Assembly: GCF_009363755.1 (NCBI RefSeq)
Contig: NZ_CP045417.1
Coordinates: 3,534,001-3,598,000, forward strand
Direction: 5' to 3'
Length of the DNA stretch: 64,000 nt
Source: Halomonas sp. THAF5a
GTDB lineage: Bacteria; Pseudomonadota; Gammaproteobacteria; Pseudomonadales; Halomonadaceae
In this document: in pieces, positions 7,721 through 16,798 of the stretch
How positions within the stretch are numbered: the stretch's first letter is position 1
Layout: each line of letters opens with the position of its first letter
Position numbers and translations under genes: made by a program
Notes under the pieces: generated by a model
Database searches by the model: none
What the model was told of the DNA's origin: nothing
Seen by the model: only the letters and a program-made list of their open reading frames with translations

Positions 7721-8659
7721 CTAGCGGCTCGCACTCACCTCGAACAGCCCCTCCGATTCGCGCTCGAGCCGCTTTAGCGACTCGTCCAGCAGGGCGAGGT
7801 AGGAGCGGGTAAGGCCCGAGGTCCCTCTCTGCCGCGGCAGGATCACGCTGTAGCGGTACTGGACCCGCGGCTCGAAGCGCCTGACGACGAGGCCCAGTCG
7901 TCGGTAGTGCCAGGCCGTGATGGGATCCACCAGCGACACCCCCGACCCGGCCAGCACGAAGGCACAGGCGGCGTAGTGAAGCTGCGTGTCGATCAGCAGC
8001 TGGCGCTTGACGCCGGCCCGCTCGAAGACGCCATCGATGGTGTGGCGAAGGCTCTGCTCCGACCCCAGCGAGACGAACACCTCGCCCTCGAGATCCGACG
8101 GCACGATGACCTCCCGGTCTGCCAGGCGATGCCCGGGCGGCAAGGCGCACACTAGCCGGCTGTCGGCCAGAGTGCGCTCCTCCACGGCGGGATCGTCGAG
8201 GGGAATGCCGGAAATCACGCCCAGGTCGAACTGCTGCGTGGCCACCAGATCGACCACCTGCTGGGTACTGCGCACCTGCAGGGTGATCGAGACGCCCGGG
8301 TGTTGCTGGCTGAACCGATCCGTCAGGTTGGGCAGGAATTCCACCGAGGCCGCCGGCATGGAGGCGATCCTCAACGACCCGAGGTGGAACTCGCGGAGCT
8401 CTTTGGCGGCGCGCGACAGGTGCTCGAGGGAGACGAAGGCGCGCTCCACCTCCTCGAAGAAGAACCGGGCCTCGGGCGTCGGATGGAGACGACGCCGACG
8501 TCGCTCGAACATCGCCACCCCGACCGTGCTCTCGAAATCGGCGAGCAGGCGACTCACGGCCGGCTGGGAGACGCACAGGATCTCCGCGGCCCCACTGGTA
8601 GTCCCGCTGATCATCACCGCGCGAAACGCCTCGATCTGGCGGTAGGTCAATTTCGGCAT
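7721..8659 (-). CDS. LysR-type regulator (OccR/NocR-like)
   Basis: The 312-residue LTTR has an N-terminal winged HTH (LTYRQIEAFRAVMISGTTSGAAEILCVSQPAVSRLLADFE, residues 4 to 43, given here only as landmarks: the recognition helix includes QPAVSRLL) and a periplasmic-binding-like effector domain from about residue 90. The N-terminal motif with VMxSGTTSxAA is reminiscent of regulators of opine and amino-acid catabolism. It diverges from the second TRAP/dehydrogenase operon and an 8-bp-arm dyad lies between them, so it most likely activates that operon in response to its substrate. Confidence 0.9.
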   Translation of the reverse strand: MPKLTYRQIEAFRAVMISGTTSGAAEILCVSQPAVSRLLADFESTVGVAMFERRRRRLHPTPEARFFFEEVERAFVSLEHLSRAAKELREFHLGSLRIASMPAASVEFLPNLTDRFSQQHPGVSITLQVRSTQQVVDLVATQQFDLGVISGIPLDDPAVEERTLADSRLVCALPPGHRLADREVIVPSDLEGEVFVSLGSEQSLRHTIDGVFERAGVKRQLLIDTQLHYAACAFVLAGSGVSLVDPITAWHYRRLGLVVRRFEPRVQYRYSVILPRQRGTSGLTRSYLALLDESLKRLERESEGLFEVSASR

Positions 8660-8688
8660 GCCGGCCCCGCAGTTAACAACACAGTATT

Positions 8689-8716
8689 ATCAAATCATAC
8701 ATATAAACGATTTGAT
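8689..8716. promoter_or_regulatory. LysR operator candidate (8-bp dyad)
   Basis: ATCAAATC (8689-8696) and GATTTGAT (8709-8716) form a perfect inverted repeat with a 12-nt AT-rich spacer, in the 135-bp gap between the LysR gene and the second TRAP operon. It is the only strong dyad in the gap and fits an LTTR recognition site. AT-rich sequence around 8705-8725 may hold the divergent promoter. Confidence 0.6.
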
Positions 8717-8794
8717 GTTATATACCGCGCCACCCAACATTGCCGGGTATGCCGCACGGCCCCGGCAGACAACCACAACAAGCGAGAAGGCCCC

Positions 8795-9361
8795 ATGGAA
8801 CGACTCTTTCGTTACACCCTCACCCTGCTGATCGGCACCGTCGCGATCTGCCAGTTCATCCAGGTCATCACCCGCTACCTCTTCGAGACGCCGATCATGG
8901 GGCTCGAGGAGGCCGCCATCATTCCCACGATCTGGCTCTACATCCTCGGCAGCGTCAACGCGTCACGGGAAGACACCCAGATCCGTGCCAATGTCCTGGA
9001 TATCTTCCTCAAGACCGAACGCGCTCGTGCGCTGCTGCAGGCCATCGCCGACACCGTCAGCATCGTGGTCTCGGTCTGGCTCACCCTCTGGGCCTGGGAC
9101 TACTTCACTTACGCGCTGCGCGTCGACAAGGAGACGCCCACGCTTTACCTGCCCACGATCGTCTACGAATCGGCCCTGTTCATCGGCCTGGTGCTGATGA
9201 TCGCCTTCACCCTCTGGCACCTGCTGCGCAACCTCGGCTTCCTGTTCGGCATTCGCCAGCGCCCGGACCACGCCCCCGAAGATCCCGACTATCCGGAGAC
9301 CTCCGAGGTCCACGAGTTCCGGGTACTGACCGATTCCCAGAAGGACTCCTCCCATGATTGA
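8795..9361 (+). CDS. TRAP transporter small permease (DctQ family), second system
   Basis: This 188-residue protein has four predicted TM helices and a long charged C-terminal tail (RPDHAPEDPDYPETSEVHEF) that is cytoplasmic by expectation. It contains the DctQ signature region FIQVITRYLFETPIMGLEEAA. The start MERLFRYTL is placed after a GAGAAGG box. The frame is open far upstream only because the region is antisense to the LysR gene. It overlaps the next gene by 8 nt and is the first gene of a seven-gene operon. Confidence 0.9.
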   Translation: MERLFRYTLTLLIGTVAICQFIQVITRYLFETPIMGLEEAAIIPTIWLYILGSVNASREDTQIRANVLDIFLKTERARALLQAIADTVSIVVSVWLTLWAWDYFTYALRVDKETPTLYLPTIVYESALFIGLVLMIAFTLWHLLRNLGFLFGIRQRPDHAPEDPDYPETSEVHEFRVLTDSQKDSSHD

Positions 9362-10652
9362 GATCGCCCTGCTGGCCTTTGCCGTCCTGATTGTGCTGCT
9401 GACCATCGGCGTTCCCCTGCCCTACTGCTTCGGCGCCGCCCTGATGGTGATGACCCTGATCGGCGAAGCCACCATGCGCGGCATGATGGTGTGGGGCTTC
9501 AGTCAGCTGACGAACCCGATCCTGCTGGCCATCCCGCTGTTCGTCTTCGCCGGCACCCTGATGAGCGTGAGCGGCATCGCCGGCAGCCTGCTGAAGTTCG
9601 TCAACGTCTTCGTCGGGCGCATCCGCGGCGGCCTGGGCGCCGTGGCGGCGGTGAGCTGCGCCATCATCGGCGCGATCTCCGGCAGCGGCCTGACCGGCAT
9701 CGCCGCCATCGGCCCGCTGCTGATCCCGGAGATGGAGCGCAAGGGCTACCCCCGCGCCTACTCCACCGCCCTGATCGCCAACTCCTCGATCCTCGGCCTG
9801 CTGATTCCCCCCAGCGTCACCATGATCGTCTACGGGTGGGTCACGGACACCTCGATCCTGGCGAGCTTCCTGGCCACCCTGGGGCCGGGCCTGTTGATCA
9901 TGCTCAACTTCTGCCTCGTCAACATGGTGATGTCGCGCAAGTTCGACCTGGTCCTCGACGAGCCGCTGCCCTTCGATCAGATGATGCGCGATGCCGGGCG
10001 TCGCACGGGCCATGCCCTGCCGGCGCTGCTGATGCCGGTGATCATCCTCGGCGGCATCTACGGCGGCATCATGACGCCGACCGAGGCCGCGGCCGTGGCG
10101 GTCATCTATGCGCTGCCGGTGGGCTTTCTGATCTACCGCGGCCTGACCTGGCGGACCCTGCTGGAGTCCGGCAAGGAGTCGGCCACCGCCATCGGCGCCA
10201 TCCTGATCATGATCCTGTTCAGCCTGATGCTCAGCCAGATCTACGTCATGGAGAGCATTCCCCAGGCGCTGGTCGACATGATCTTCCAGATCACCGACAA
10301 CAAGCTGGTGCTGTTGCTGCTGATCAACCTGCTGCTGTTCTTCATCGGCATGATCGTCAACGACATCACCGCCATCATCCTCACGGCGCCGCTGCTGCTT
10401 CCGCTGATGGAGGCGCTGGGCGTCAGCCCCGTGCAGTTCGCCGCCATCATGGGCGTCAACACCGCCATGGGCGGGGTGACGCCTCCCTACGCCAGCATCC
10501 TCTACCTGGGGTCCCGCATCGGCAAGGTGCGCTTCACCGAGGTGGTGAAGCCCGCCATGACGCTGATCCTGTTCGGCTACATCCCGGTGGTGGTGCTGGT
10601 CTCTGCCTGGCCTGACCTGTCCGAGTTCCTGCCCGGCCTGTTCGGCTACTGA
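9354..10652 (+). CDS. TRAP transporter large permease (DctM family), second system
   Basis: This 432-residue polytopic protein carries DctM hallmarks such as GAISGSGLTGIAAIGPLLIPEM, GLLIPPSVTMIVYGW and MTPTEAAAVAVIYALPVG. It overlaps the small-subunit gene and is followed 30 nt later by the binding-protein gene, giving the order Q-M-P. In the first system the order is P-Q-M, so the two are not a simple recent duplication. It should be the sodium-coupled channel for the substrate oxidised by the downstream dehydrogenase. Confidence 0.93.
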   Translation: MIEIALLAFAVLIVLLTIGVPLPYCFGAALMVMTLIGEATMRGMMVWGFSQLTNPILLAIPLFVFAGTLMSVSGIAGSLLKFVNVFVGRIRGGLGAVAAVSCAIIGAISGSGLTGIAAIGPLLIPEMERKGYPRAYSTALIANSSILGLLIPPSVTMIVYGWVTDTSILASFLATLGPGLLIMLNFCLVNMVMSRKFDLVLDEPLPFDQMMRDAGRRTGHALPALLMPVIILGGIYGGIMTPTEAAAVAVIYALPVGFLIYRGLTWRTLLESGKESATAIGAILIMILFSLMLSQIYVMESIPQALVDMIFQITDNKLVLLLLINLLLFFIGMIVNDITAIILTAPLLLPLMEALGVSPVQFAAIMGVNTAMGGVTPPYASILYLGSRIGKVRFTEVVKPAMTLILFGYIPVVVLVSAWPDLSEFLPGLFGY

Positions 10653-10682
10653 TCGTCCATCCGCTCTCATCAGGAGACAACA

Positions 10683-11681
10683 ATGAAAACCCTCGAGATG
10701 AAAACTCTTGTCAGCGCCGTCGCCCTCGCGGCCAGCCTCTCCACGGTCGCCGAGGCCGCCACCCTGAAGCTCTCCCACGTGCGCCCCCAGGACACGGCCA
10801 TCGACACCGCCGCCGCGGCCTTCGCCGAGGACGTCGCGGCGGCCACCGACGACGAGGTGAACGTGCGTCTCTTCCCGGCCAACGCCCTGGGCGACTACAC
10901 GGTGGTGCAGGAGCGCGTCAGCCTGGGCGCCGTCGACATGGCGGTCCAGCCGCCGGCATCCGGCGCCGACAAGCGCTTCCAGCTGGCCTACCTGCCCTAC
11001 CTCGTGCAGAGCTGGGAGGACGCCCAGCAGGTGTTCCAGGAGGGCGCGCCGCTGCGCGAGGAGGTGGAGAAGATCTACGCGGAGCAGAACATCCGGGTGC
11101 TGGGCGCCTGGCCGGTCTACTTCGGCGGCGTGGCCCTGAACAGCCAGGTGGAGAACGCCGCCGACCCGACCGCCGACAAGGGCGCCAAGCTGCGCGTACC
11201 GCCCATGAAGTCCTTCCAGCTGATGGCCGACAACATCGGCTACATCGGCTCGCCGCTGCCGTTCTCCGACGCCTTCACCGCCGTCCAGACCGGCGTGGTC
11301 GACGGCGTGATGGGCTCGGGCGCCGAGGGCTACTACGCCTCCTTCCGCGACGTCACCGAGTACTACCTGCCGCTCAACACTCACTTCGAGATGTGGTACC
11401 TGCTGATCAACCAGGACATCTACGACGAGCTGGACGAGACCCAGCAGGTCGCGCTCCAGGACGCCGCGCAGCGCTTCGAGGCGGCGCGCTGGGAAGGGGC
11501 CGAGGCCGACCAGGCCCGCAACGAGCAGCTTCTGGTCGAGGCCGGCGCCACCATCGTGCCGGTCTCCGACGAGCAGATCGCCGGCCACGCCGAGCTGGTC
11601 CGCGAGAACGTCTGGCCGGTCATCCTCGAGGACATCGGCGCCGAGTGGGCGAACTCCGTGCTCGACAAGGCCATTCGCTGA
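10683..11681 (+). CDS. TRAP transporter substrate-binding protein (DctP family), second system
   Basis: The 332-residue protein has a signal peptide ending in AEA near residue 22 and a DctP fold. The carboxylate-binding arginine is expected in KLRVPPMKSFQLMADNIG, and the product-defining segment TGVVDGVMGSGAEGYY follows. The E-W-V-G/S-P type motif of the first system is absent, so the ligand probably differs. The start at 10683 is set by CAGGAGA seven nt upstream; a second ATG is five codons further in. Genetic linkage points to an amino- or imino-acid-like ligand. Confidence 0.9.
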   Translation: MKTLEMKTLVSAVALAASLSTVAEAATLKLSHVRPQDTAIDTAAAAFAEDVAAATDDEVNVRLFPANALGDYTVVQERVSLGAVDMAVQPPASGADKRFQLAYLPYLVQSWEDAQQVFQEGAPLREEVEKIYAEQNIRVLGAWPVYFGGVALNSQVENAADPTADKGAKLRVPPMKSFQLMADNIGYIGSPLPFSDAFTAVQTGVVDGVMGSGAEGYYASFRDVTEYYLPLNTHFEMWYLLINQDIYDELDETQQVALQDAAQRFEAARWEGAEADQARNEQLLVEAGATIVPVSDEQIAGHAELVRENVWPVILEDIGAEWANSVLDKAIR

Positions 11682-11745
11682 ATACCCCGGCCCGGCCACC
11701 CGCCGGGCCTCCCTCCCCCTCTCGACCATCATTCAGGTAACGACG

Positions 11746-12870
11746 ATGACGCCAAGGCCACCAAACGGCTCGCGTAGCGCCGACGCATGCGTGATCGGCG
11801 GCGGGCTCGTCGGCATCGCCATCGCCCTGGGACTCCAGCGCCATGGCCTGAAGGTCGCCGTGCTCGACGAGGGCGACGTCGCCCTGCGCGCCTCTCGCGG
11901 CAACTTCGGGCTGGTGTGGGTCCAGGGCAAGGGCGATACCCAGCCCGCCTATGCCAGCATCACCCGTCGCTCGGCCCGGCTGTGGCCGGACCTCGCCCGG
12001 CGCCTGCAGGAGCAGACCGGCATCGACGTCCAGCTCCAGCAGCGCGGCGGGCTCTACCTCTGCCTCACCGAGGACGAGCTCGAGGCCAGGCGACGCATGC
12101 TGGCCAAGATGCGCGACGCCGCGGGCGGCGACTATCCCCACGAGACGCTGGATCTCGCCCAGGTGCGCGACTATTTCCCCGACATCGGCGACGAGGTCGC
12201 CGGTGCCACCTGGTGCCCGGAGGACGGGCACCTCAACCCGCTGCTGCTGCTGCGCGCGCTGACCCAGCGCTTCCGCGCCCAGGGCGGCGTGATCGACAAC
12301 GGCGGGCGGGTCCAGGGCATCGAGCGCCAGGGCGAGGCCTTCCGGGTCACCACCCCGGCGGGCGACTGGTCCTGCGGCAAGGTCGTGCTGGCCGCGGGGC
12401 TCGGCAATCGCGAGCTCGCCCCGATGGTCGGCCTGTCGGCGCCGGTCTTCCCCAATCGTGGCCAGGTGCTGATCGCCGAGCGCGTCCGGCCCTTCCTCCA
12501 CTACCCCACCGGCCACGTCCGCCAGACCGGCGAGGGCACCGTGCAGATTGGCGACTCCAAGGAGGACGTCGGCTTCGACAGCGGCACCACCACCGACGTC
12601 ATGGCGCACATCGCCCGGCGCGCCGTGCGCCTCTTCCCGCTGCTGCGCGACGTCCGGATGGTCAGGGCCTGGGGTGCCCTGCGCGTCATGACCCCCGACG
12701 GCTACCCGGTCTACGAGGCCTCCCGGGATTGCCCCGGCGCCTACCTCGTCACCTGTCACAGCGGCGTGACGCTCGGCGCCCTGCACGAAGGCCCGCTGGC
12801 GGACTGGATCGCCGGCGATGCAACCGACCTGCCCCTGGAGGTGTTCCATGCCCAGCGCTTCGCCCTTTGA
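11746..12870 (+). CDS. DadA-like FAD oxidoreductase, beta subunit of HcnC/OoxB-type dehydrogenase
   Basis: This 374-residue D-amino-acid-oxidase-fold flavoprotein has the dinucleotide motif GGGLVG at 18-23 and an acidic strand end (VLDEG). The stretch GNFGLVWVQGKG follows, which is typical of the catalytic subunit of opine oxidases, D-hydroxyproline dehydrogenases and the HcnC subunit of HCN synthase. C-terminal RAWGALRVMTPDGYPVY contacts the flavin and substrate in related enzymes. It is translationally linked to two partner subunits (a small 2Fe-2S protein and an FAD/NAD subunit), which together would pass electrons from a secondary amine or imino acid to the respiratory chain. Exact substrate is unknown. 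Confidence 0.85.
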   Translation: MTPRPPNGSRSADACVIGGGLVGIAIALGLQRHGLKVAVLDEGDVALRASRGNFGLVWVQGKGDTQPAYASITRRSARLWPDLARRLQEQTGIDVQLQQRGGLYLCLTEDELEARRRMLAKMRDAAGGDYPHETLDLAQVRDYFPDIGDEVAGATWCPEDGHLNPLLLLRALTQRFRAQGGVIDNGGRVQGIERQGEAFRVTTPAGDWSCGKVVLAAGLGNRELAPMVGLSAPVFPNRGQVLIAERVRPFLHYPTGHVRQTGEGTVQIGDSKEDVGFDSGTTTDVMAHIARRAVRLFPLLRDVRMVRAWGALRVMTPDGYPVYEASRDCPGAYLVTCHSGVTLGALHEGPLADWIAGDATDLPLEVFHAQRFAL

Positions 12871-13180
12871 GCGCCTGCCCTGCCGGCCTCAGGCCACGGT
12901 GACGGTGTTCGTCGAGGACGCGCCCGTCGAGGTGGATCGGCACGACAGCGCCGCCGCCGCGGTGCTGGCCGCCGGCCTGCTGCCCTCCCGCACCACCCCG
13001 ACGAGCGAGGCCCCGCGAGCGCCCTACTGCCTGATGGGAGTGTGCTTCGAGTGCCTGATCGAGATCGACGGCGCGCCCAACCAGCAGGGCTGCATGATTC
13101 CGGTGCGCGACGGCATGCGGATTCGCCGTCAATGCGGGGCCCGCGACATGCACGGGGAGGACCACCATGGCGACGCCTGA
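12848..13180 (+). CDS. Small 2Fe-2S ferredoxin-like subunit (HcnA/gamma-type)
   Basis: The 110-residue protein matches the small Fer2_4-type subunit of HCN synthase, opine oxidase and sarcosine-oxidase-like complexes. A cysteine cluster YCLMGVCFECLIEIDG followed by NQQGCM supplies the four ligands for a plant-type 2Fe-2S centre. The start at MPSASPFERL (12848) is supported by GGAGG seven nt upstream and lies 23 nt inside the preceding gene. It overlaps the next gene by 14 nt. Such overlaps indicate coupled synthesis of complex subunits. Confidence 0.87.
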   Translation: MPSASPFERLPCRPQATVTVFVEDAPVEVDRHDSAAAAVLAAGLLPSRTTPTSEAPRAPYCLMGVCFECLIEIDGAPNQQGCMIPVRDGMRIRRQCGARDMHGEDHHGDA

Positions 13181-14576
13181 CTACGACCTGATCATCATCG
13201 GTGCCGGGCCGGCCGGCATGGCCGCCGCCGCGGAGTCCGCCCGCCAGGGGCTGCGCTGCGCCCTGCTCGACGAGCAGGAGGAGGCCGGCGGCCAGATCTA
13301 CCGGGCGATCGGCCGGGCCCCCCTGGCGAACGAGGCGATCCTCGGCGAGGACTACTATCACGGCCGCGGCCTGCTCGAGGCCTTCGAGCAGGCCGGCGTG
13401 GACTACCGGCCGGGCACCACCGTCTGGGGCGTCGAGGAGGACCTGAGCCTCGACGTTTCCCACCGGGGCGCCAGCCAGCGCCTGCGCACCCGGCGCCTGC
13501 TGGTGGCGACCGGCGCCCAGGAGCGCCCGGTGCCCTTCCCCGGCTGGACCCTGCCGGGCGTGATGACCGGGGGCGCCGCCCAGATCCTGCTCAAGAGCAG
13601 CGCCATGGCCCCGCCCGGCCCCATCGTCCTGGCCGGCAGCGGCCCCCTGCTGCTGTTGATCGCCGCCCAGCTCGCGCGCGCCGGCGTCACCGTCGAGGCG
13701 CTGCTCGACACCACGCCGCGCGACAGCTGGCGCCGGGCGGCGCGCCACCTGGCCGGCGCGCTGCGCAACCCGCGGCTGCTGGCCAAGGGCCTGGGGCTGC
13801 TTCGGGAGATTCGTCGCGCCGGCATTTCCCACCTCAAGGGCATCGAGGGTCTCGAGGCCGCGTCCCACGACGGAGAGCGCCTGACGCACCTGCGCTACCG
13901 GCAGGCGGGGCAGTGGCACGAGCGCCCCTGCCAGACCCTGCTGGTGCACCAGGGCGTGGTGCCCAACGTCCAGCTGACCCGGGCGCTCGAGCTGGCCCAC
14001 GACTGGGACGAGGCCCAGCAGTGCTGGCGGCCGCGGCTGGATGCCTGGGGCGAGACCTCGCGCCCGGGTATCTTCGTCGCCGGCGACGCCGGCGGCATCG
14101 CCGGCGCCATGGCCGCCGAGGACGCCGGACGCCTCTCCGCCCTGGCCATCGCCGAGCAGCTCGAGCGCCTCGACGCCTCGACCCGCGACCGCCTCGCCGC
14201 CCCGCTGCGTAATCGCCTGGCGCCCCAGCTGGCCATCCGCCCCTTCCTGGACGTGCTCTACCAGCCGGCACGGCGTTTCCTGGTGCCCGACGACGAGACC
14301 ATCGTCTGCCGCTGCGAGGAGGTCACGGCGGGGGAGCTCAGGCGCATTGCCGATGCCGGCTGTCGCGGCCCCAACCAGGCCAAGGCCTTCTGCCGGGCAG
14401 GCATGGGTCCCTGCCAGGGGCGCCTGTGCGGCCTGACGGTCTCCCAGGTGATCGCCGACCAGTGTGGCGAGCCGGTCGACGCCGTCGGCTACTACCACAT
14501 CCGCCCCCCGATCAAGCCGCTCAGCCTGGGCGAGCTGGCCAGCCTGAACGAAACCGATACCCCGACGAGGAACTGA
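13167..14576 (+). CDS. FAD/NAD(P) oxidoreductase with BFD-like Fe-S domain (HcnB/OoxA-type alpha subunit)
   Basis: This 469-residue subunit has an FAD site (GAGPAG at 12-17), an internal nucleotide fold with GSGPLLLL and a conserved [14 protein letters not shown] motif. The C-terminal BFD-like 2Fe-2S domain has Cys381, Cys383, Cys416 and Cys421 in the pattern C-x-C-x32-C-x4-C. It pairs with the DAO-fold subunit and the small ferredoxin subunit encoded just upstream. Families with this exact three-part make-up are hydrogen cyanide synthase, opine oxidases and D-hydroxyproline dehydrogenase. Lack of hydroxyproline epimerase and downstream hydroxyproline genes nearby argues against the last. Confidence 0.86.
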   Translation: MATPDYDLIIIGAGPAGMAAAAESARQGLRCALLDEQEEAGGQIYRAIGRAPLANEAILGEDYYHGRGLLEAFEQAGVDYRPGTTVWGVEEDLSLDVSHRGASQRLRTRRLLVATGAQERPVPFPGWTLPGVMTGGAAQILLKSSAMAPPGPIVLAGSGPLLLLIAAQLARAGVTVEALLDTTPRDSWRRAARHLAGALRNPRLLAKGLGLLREIRRAGISHLKGIEGLEAASHDGERLTHLRYRQAGQWHERPCQTLLVHQGVVPNVQLTRALELAHDWDEAQQCWRPRLDAWGETSRPGIFVAGDAGGIAGAMAAEDAGRLSALAIAEQLERLDASTRDRLAAPLRNRLAPQLAIRPFLDVLYQPARRFLVPDDETIVCRCEEVTAGELRRIADAGCRGPNQAKAFCRAGMGPCQGRLCGLTVSQVIADQCGEPVDAVGYYHIRPPIKPLSLGELASLNETDTPTRN

Positions 14577-14577
14577 G

Positions 14578-14931
14578 ATGACCCTGCAACGCTTCGAGAC
14601 CGGCGTCCGAATGAGCCGCGCCGTCGTTCACCACGACATCGCCTACCTGTGCGGCCAGGTGGCCGCGGATCGCCATGCCGACATCGCCGGCCAGACCGAG
14701 ACAATGCTGGCCAAGGTCGACGCCCTGCTGGCGAGCGTCGGCAGCGACCGCGACCACCTGCTGTCCGCCACCCTCTACCTCAAGGACATGGCGCTGTTCG
14801 ACGAGATGAACCGCGTCTGGGACGCCTGGGTCCCCGACGGCAAGGCGCCGGCCCGCGCCTGCGTGGAGGCTCGCATGGCGAGCCCGGAGCTGCTGGTCGA
14901 GATCTCCGTGGTGGCCGCCCTGGCACGCTGA
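14578..14931 (+). CDS. RidA family enamine/imine deaminase
   Basis: The 117-residue protein belongs to the YjgF/YER057c/UK114 family. The catalytic arginine lies in [11 protein letters not shown], which matches the RidA site that hydrolyses 2-imino and enamine acids to keto acids and ammonia. It starts one nt after the dehydrogenase alpha-subunit stop and is the last gene of the operon. This placement fits removal of the imine made by the upstream dehydrogenase. It is followed by a very strong hairpin. Confidence 0.9.
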   Translation: MTLQRFETGVRMSRAVVHHDIAYLCGQVAADRHADIAGQTETMLAKVDALLASVGSDRDHLLSATLYLKDMALFDEMNRVWDAWVPDGKAPARACVEARMASPELLVEISVVAALAR

Positions 14932-14953
14932 CCCGACGCGCCACGCATCGGCC

Positions 14954-14997
14954 ACACCAGACGGGCCCCGCGATAGATCGCGGGGCCCGTCTGGTGT
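14954..14997. terminator. Bidirectional terminator with 21-bp perfect arms
   Basis: Arms 14954-14974 and 14977-14997 are perfect inverted complements separated by two nt. It sits between the convergent ends of the RidA gene (+) and uspA (-). There is only a short T-run, but the stem is long and GC-rich in the middle. Confidence 0.75.
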
Positions 14998-15148
14998 TCA
15001 CGCACAAAAGTTCACGCATAAAAGGCCGGTGCAGATGCCGAGCGCTGTCGGCGACAAGGCCAGATCCGAGACGAACGGCGAAGGACGGAATGGCCTGGCG
15101 AGGTCACCTTCGCATCGCCCTCCCCTGTCCGCCCGGCCGTCGACCCGC

Positions 15149-15601
15149 TCAGGTCACGGTGATCACGGTGCAGCCGGCGGTATGGCTGACCTTGTGGGAG
15201 ACGCTGCCGAAGACCATCCCGCGCATGTCGCTGACCCCGCGGCTCCCCATGATGATGGCATCGACGCCGAGGCTCTCGGCCGCCGCGTTGATATTCTCGG
15301 CGGGACGGCCCTGGCGCACCGTCTCCTCGACCTTGATGCCCGCGAGGTCGACCGCCGCGCGGGCCTGGTCGATCACCTTGTGGGCCTCCTCCTTCATGCC
15401 GGCGGCCAGCTTCTCCCGCTCCTCCTCGGAGAAGGGCTCGGCGGTGCCGCCGGTGAACAGGCCGATATTGTCGGGCGGAAACTCGGCCACGGTCATCAGG
15501 TGCAGGGTCGCGCCCGCGCCACGGGCCAGCTGTGCCGCCACACCGAGCGCCTTCTCGGCATGGGAGGAACCATCGAGGGGAACAAGGATTGCGCTATACA
15601 T
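15149..15601 (-). CDS. Universal stress protein, UspA family
   Basis: This 150-residue single-domain USP starts MYSAILVPLDGSSHAEKAL and carries the ATP-binding signature G-x2-G-x9-G-S in GSRGVSDMRGMVFGS, with conserved SHKV after it. The ATP-binding subgroup is therefore likely. The start at 15601 matches family N-termini; the frame is open for 16 more codons without family resemblance. In halophiles some UspA proteins sit next to TRAP transporters (TeaD with TeaABC) and modulate uptake. Here it converges with the TRAP operon rather than being cotranscribed, so a functional link is only a possibility. Confidence 0.88.
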   Translation of the reverse strand: MYSAILVPLDGSSHAEKALGVAAQLARGAGATLHLMTVAEFPPDNIGLFTGGTAEPFSEEEREKLAAGMKEEAHKVIDQARAAVDLAGIKVEETVRQGRPAENINAAAESLGVDAIIMGSRGVSDMRGMVFGSVSHKVSHTAGCTVITVT

Positions 15602-15772
15602 GACGGGTCGATCCTGTGCGGGTGGGAAGCGGGCCGTGGCTGGCCCCATACCCTCAGACTAGACGCTGCCCCCATTTCGGCAAACCGCGATATGGGACGG
15701 GCCGAGATGGTCGCCTACGCGGCCGTGGACGTCGCCACTTCCTGAGGCTCGTCCCGCCGGGAGGGCGCTTTC

Positions 15773-16693
15773 TCAGCCCGCCCCCCGTCGTCCCAGCTCC
15801 TCGAGATAGCTCTCCAGCACCCGGTTGGGCGGCGCGCCCTTGCGGGTGATGGCGCTGTAGTGGGTCACGTAGCGGCAGGTGTCAGGCTTCAAGGCGCGCA
15901 TCCTGCCGTCACGCACCCAGCGCTCGGCGAAGTGCGTCGGCAGGTAGCCGATGTAGCGCCCGGTGAGGATCAGGAAGGCGATGCCCTCGCGATCGGTGGC
16001 CGAGGCGGTGGCCCGCAGCGGCTCGTGCAGCACCTTGATCTCCGGGCTCTGGGCATAGGCCGGGATCACCGCATCGCTGTGCGCCAGCGCCGCGTCGGTG
16101 ACGTGCGCGGCGTCGAACAGCGGATGCCCGGAGGCGCAGTAGAGCCGCGAGGTCTCCTCGTAGAGCGCGCGATAGTGCAGCCCCGGCAGGGTCTTGATCG
16201 CCGGCACCACCCCGGTGTGCAGGCGGCCATCCAGCACACCGAGCTCGATGTCGTGGGGGGGAATCATGCGGATATTGATCTGCACATCCGGCCCGCGCGC
16301 CTTCAAGGCACTGAGGGCATCGGTGATGTGCATCTCCGGCATGGTCACCAGGTTGTCGGTGATACCGATGTTGAGCTCCCCCTTGAGCCAGGCATGCAGG
16401 CCATTGACCCGGGTACGAAACCCCTCCGTCGCCGCCAGCAGCTGCAGGGCGGCCTCGTAGACCTCGGCGCCCTCGTCGGTCAGCGCGAAGCCGCTTCGGC
16501 CTCGCTGGCAGAGCCGCAGCCCCAGGCGCGTCTCCAGGTCGCTCATCGCCATGCTGATGGCGGCCCGGCTGATGTCGAGCTCCACCTCGGCGGCGGAGAA
16601 GCCGCCGCACTCCACGACCTTGCGATAGATCCGCAGCAGCCGCAGGTCCGCATCGCCGAGCGCCCCGCTCAGCGCCTCCTTGCGACGTGACAT
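15773..16693 (-). CDS. LysR-type transcriptional regulator, divergent from transaminase operon
   Basis: The 306-residue LTTR has an HTH near residues 18-75 (FSAAEVELDISRAAISMAMSDLE) and a ligand-binding domain after residue 100. A strong AGGAGGGAG ribosome-binding site precedes the ATG. It diverges from the beta-alanine transaminase/MmsA pair across a 198-bp AT-rich gap, so activation of that pair by beta-alanine or a related amine is the simplest reading. Confidence 0.9.
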   Translation of the reverse strand: MSRRKEALSGALGDADLRLLRIYRKVVECGGFSAAEVELDISRAAISMAMSDLETRLGLRLCQRGRSGFALTDEGAEVYEAALQLLAATEGFRTRVNGLHAWLKGELNIGITDNLVTMPEMHITDALSALKARGPDVQINIRMIPPHDIELGVLDGRLHTGVVPAIKTLPGLHYRALYEETSRLYCASGHPLFDAAHVTDAALAHSDAVIPAYAQSPEIKVLHEPLRATASATDREGIAFLILTGRYIGYLPTHFAERWVRDGRMRALKPDTCRYVTHYSAITRKGAPPNRVLESYLEELGRRGAG

Positions 16694-16798
16694 CGCTCCC
16701 TCCTCTTTCCCTGCATGAACCCGCCCGCTGAACCGGCTCGCGAGGCCGGCCGACGCACCGAAGGGCGCGCCGAAAAGTTAACCTTACGCTTACATGAG

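Noticed and set aside
9207..11732. Long open frame on the minus strand opposite the second TRAP operon
   Set aside because: It is antisense to three clear genes, its translation is low-complexity His/Gly/Arg/Val-rich, and it has no recognisable domain. High GC content removes stop codons on the opposite strand.
11746..14576. Direct call of hydrogen cyanide synthase (hcnABC)
   Set aside because: Subunit make-up fits, but gene order differs (C-A-B type instead of A-B-C) and transporter, LysR and RidA context points to catabolism.
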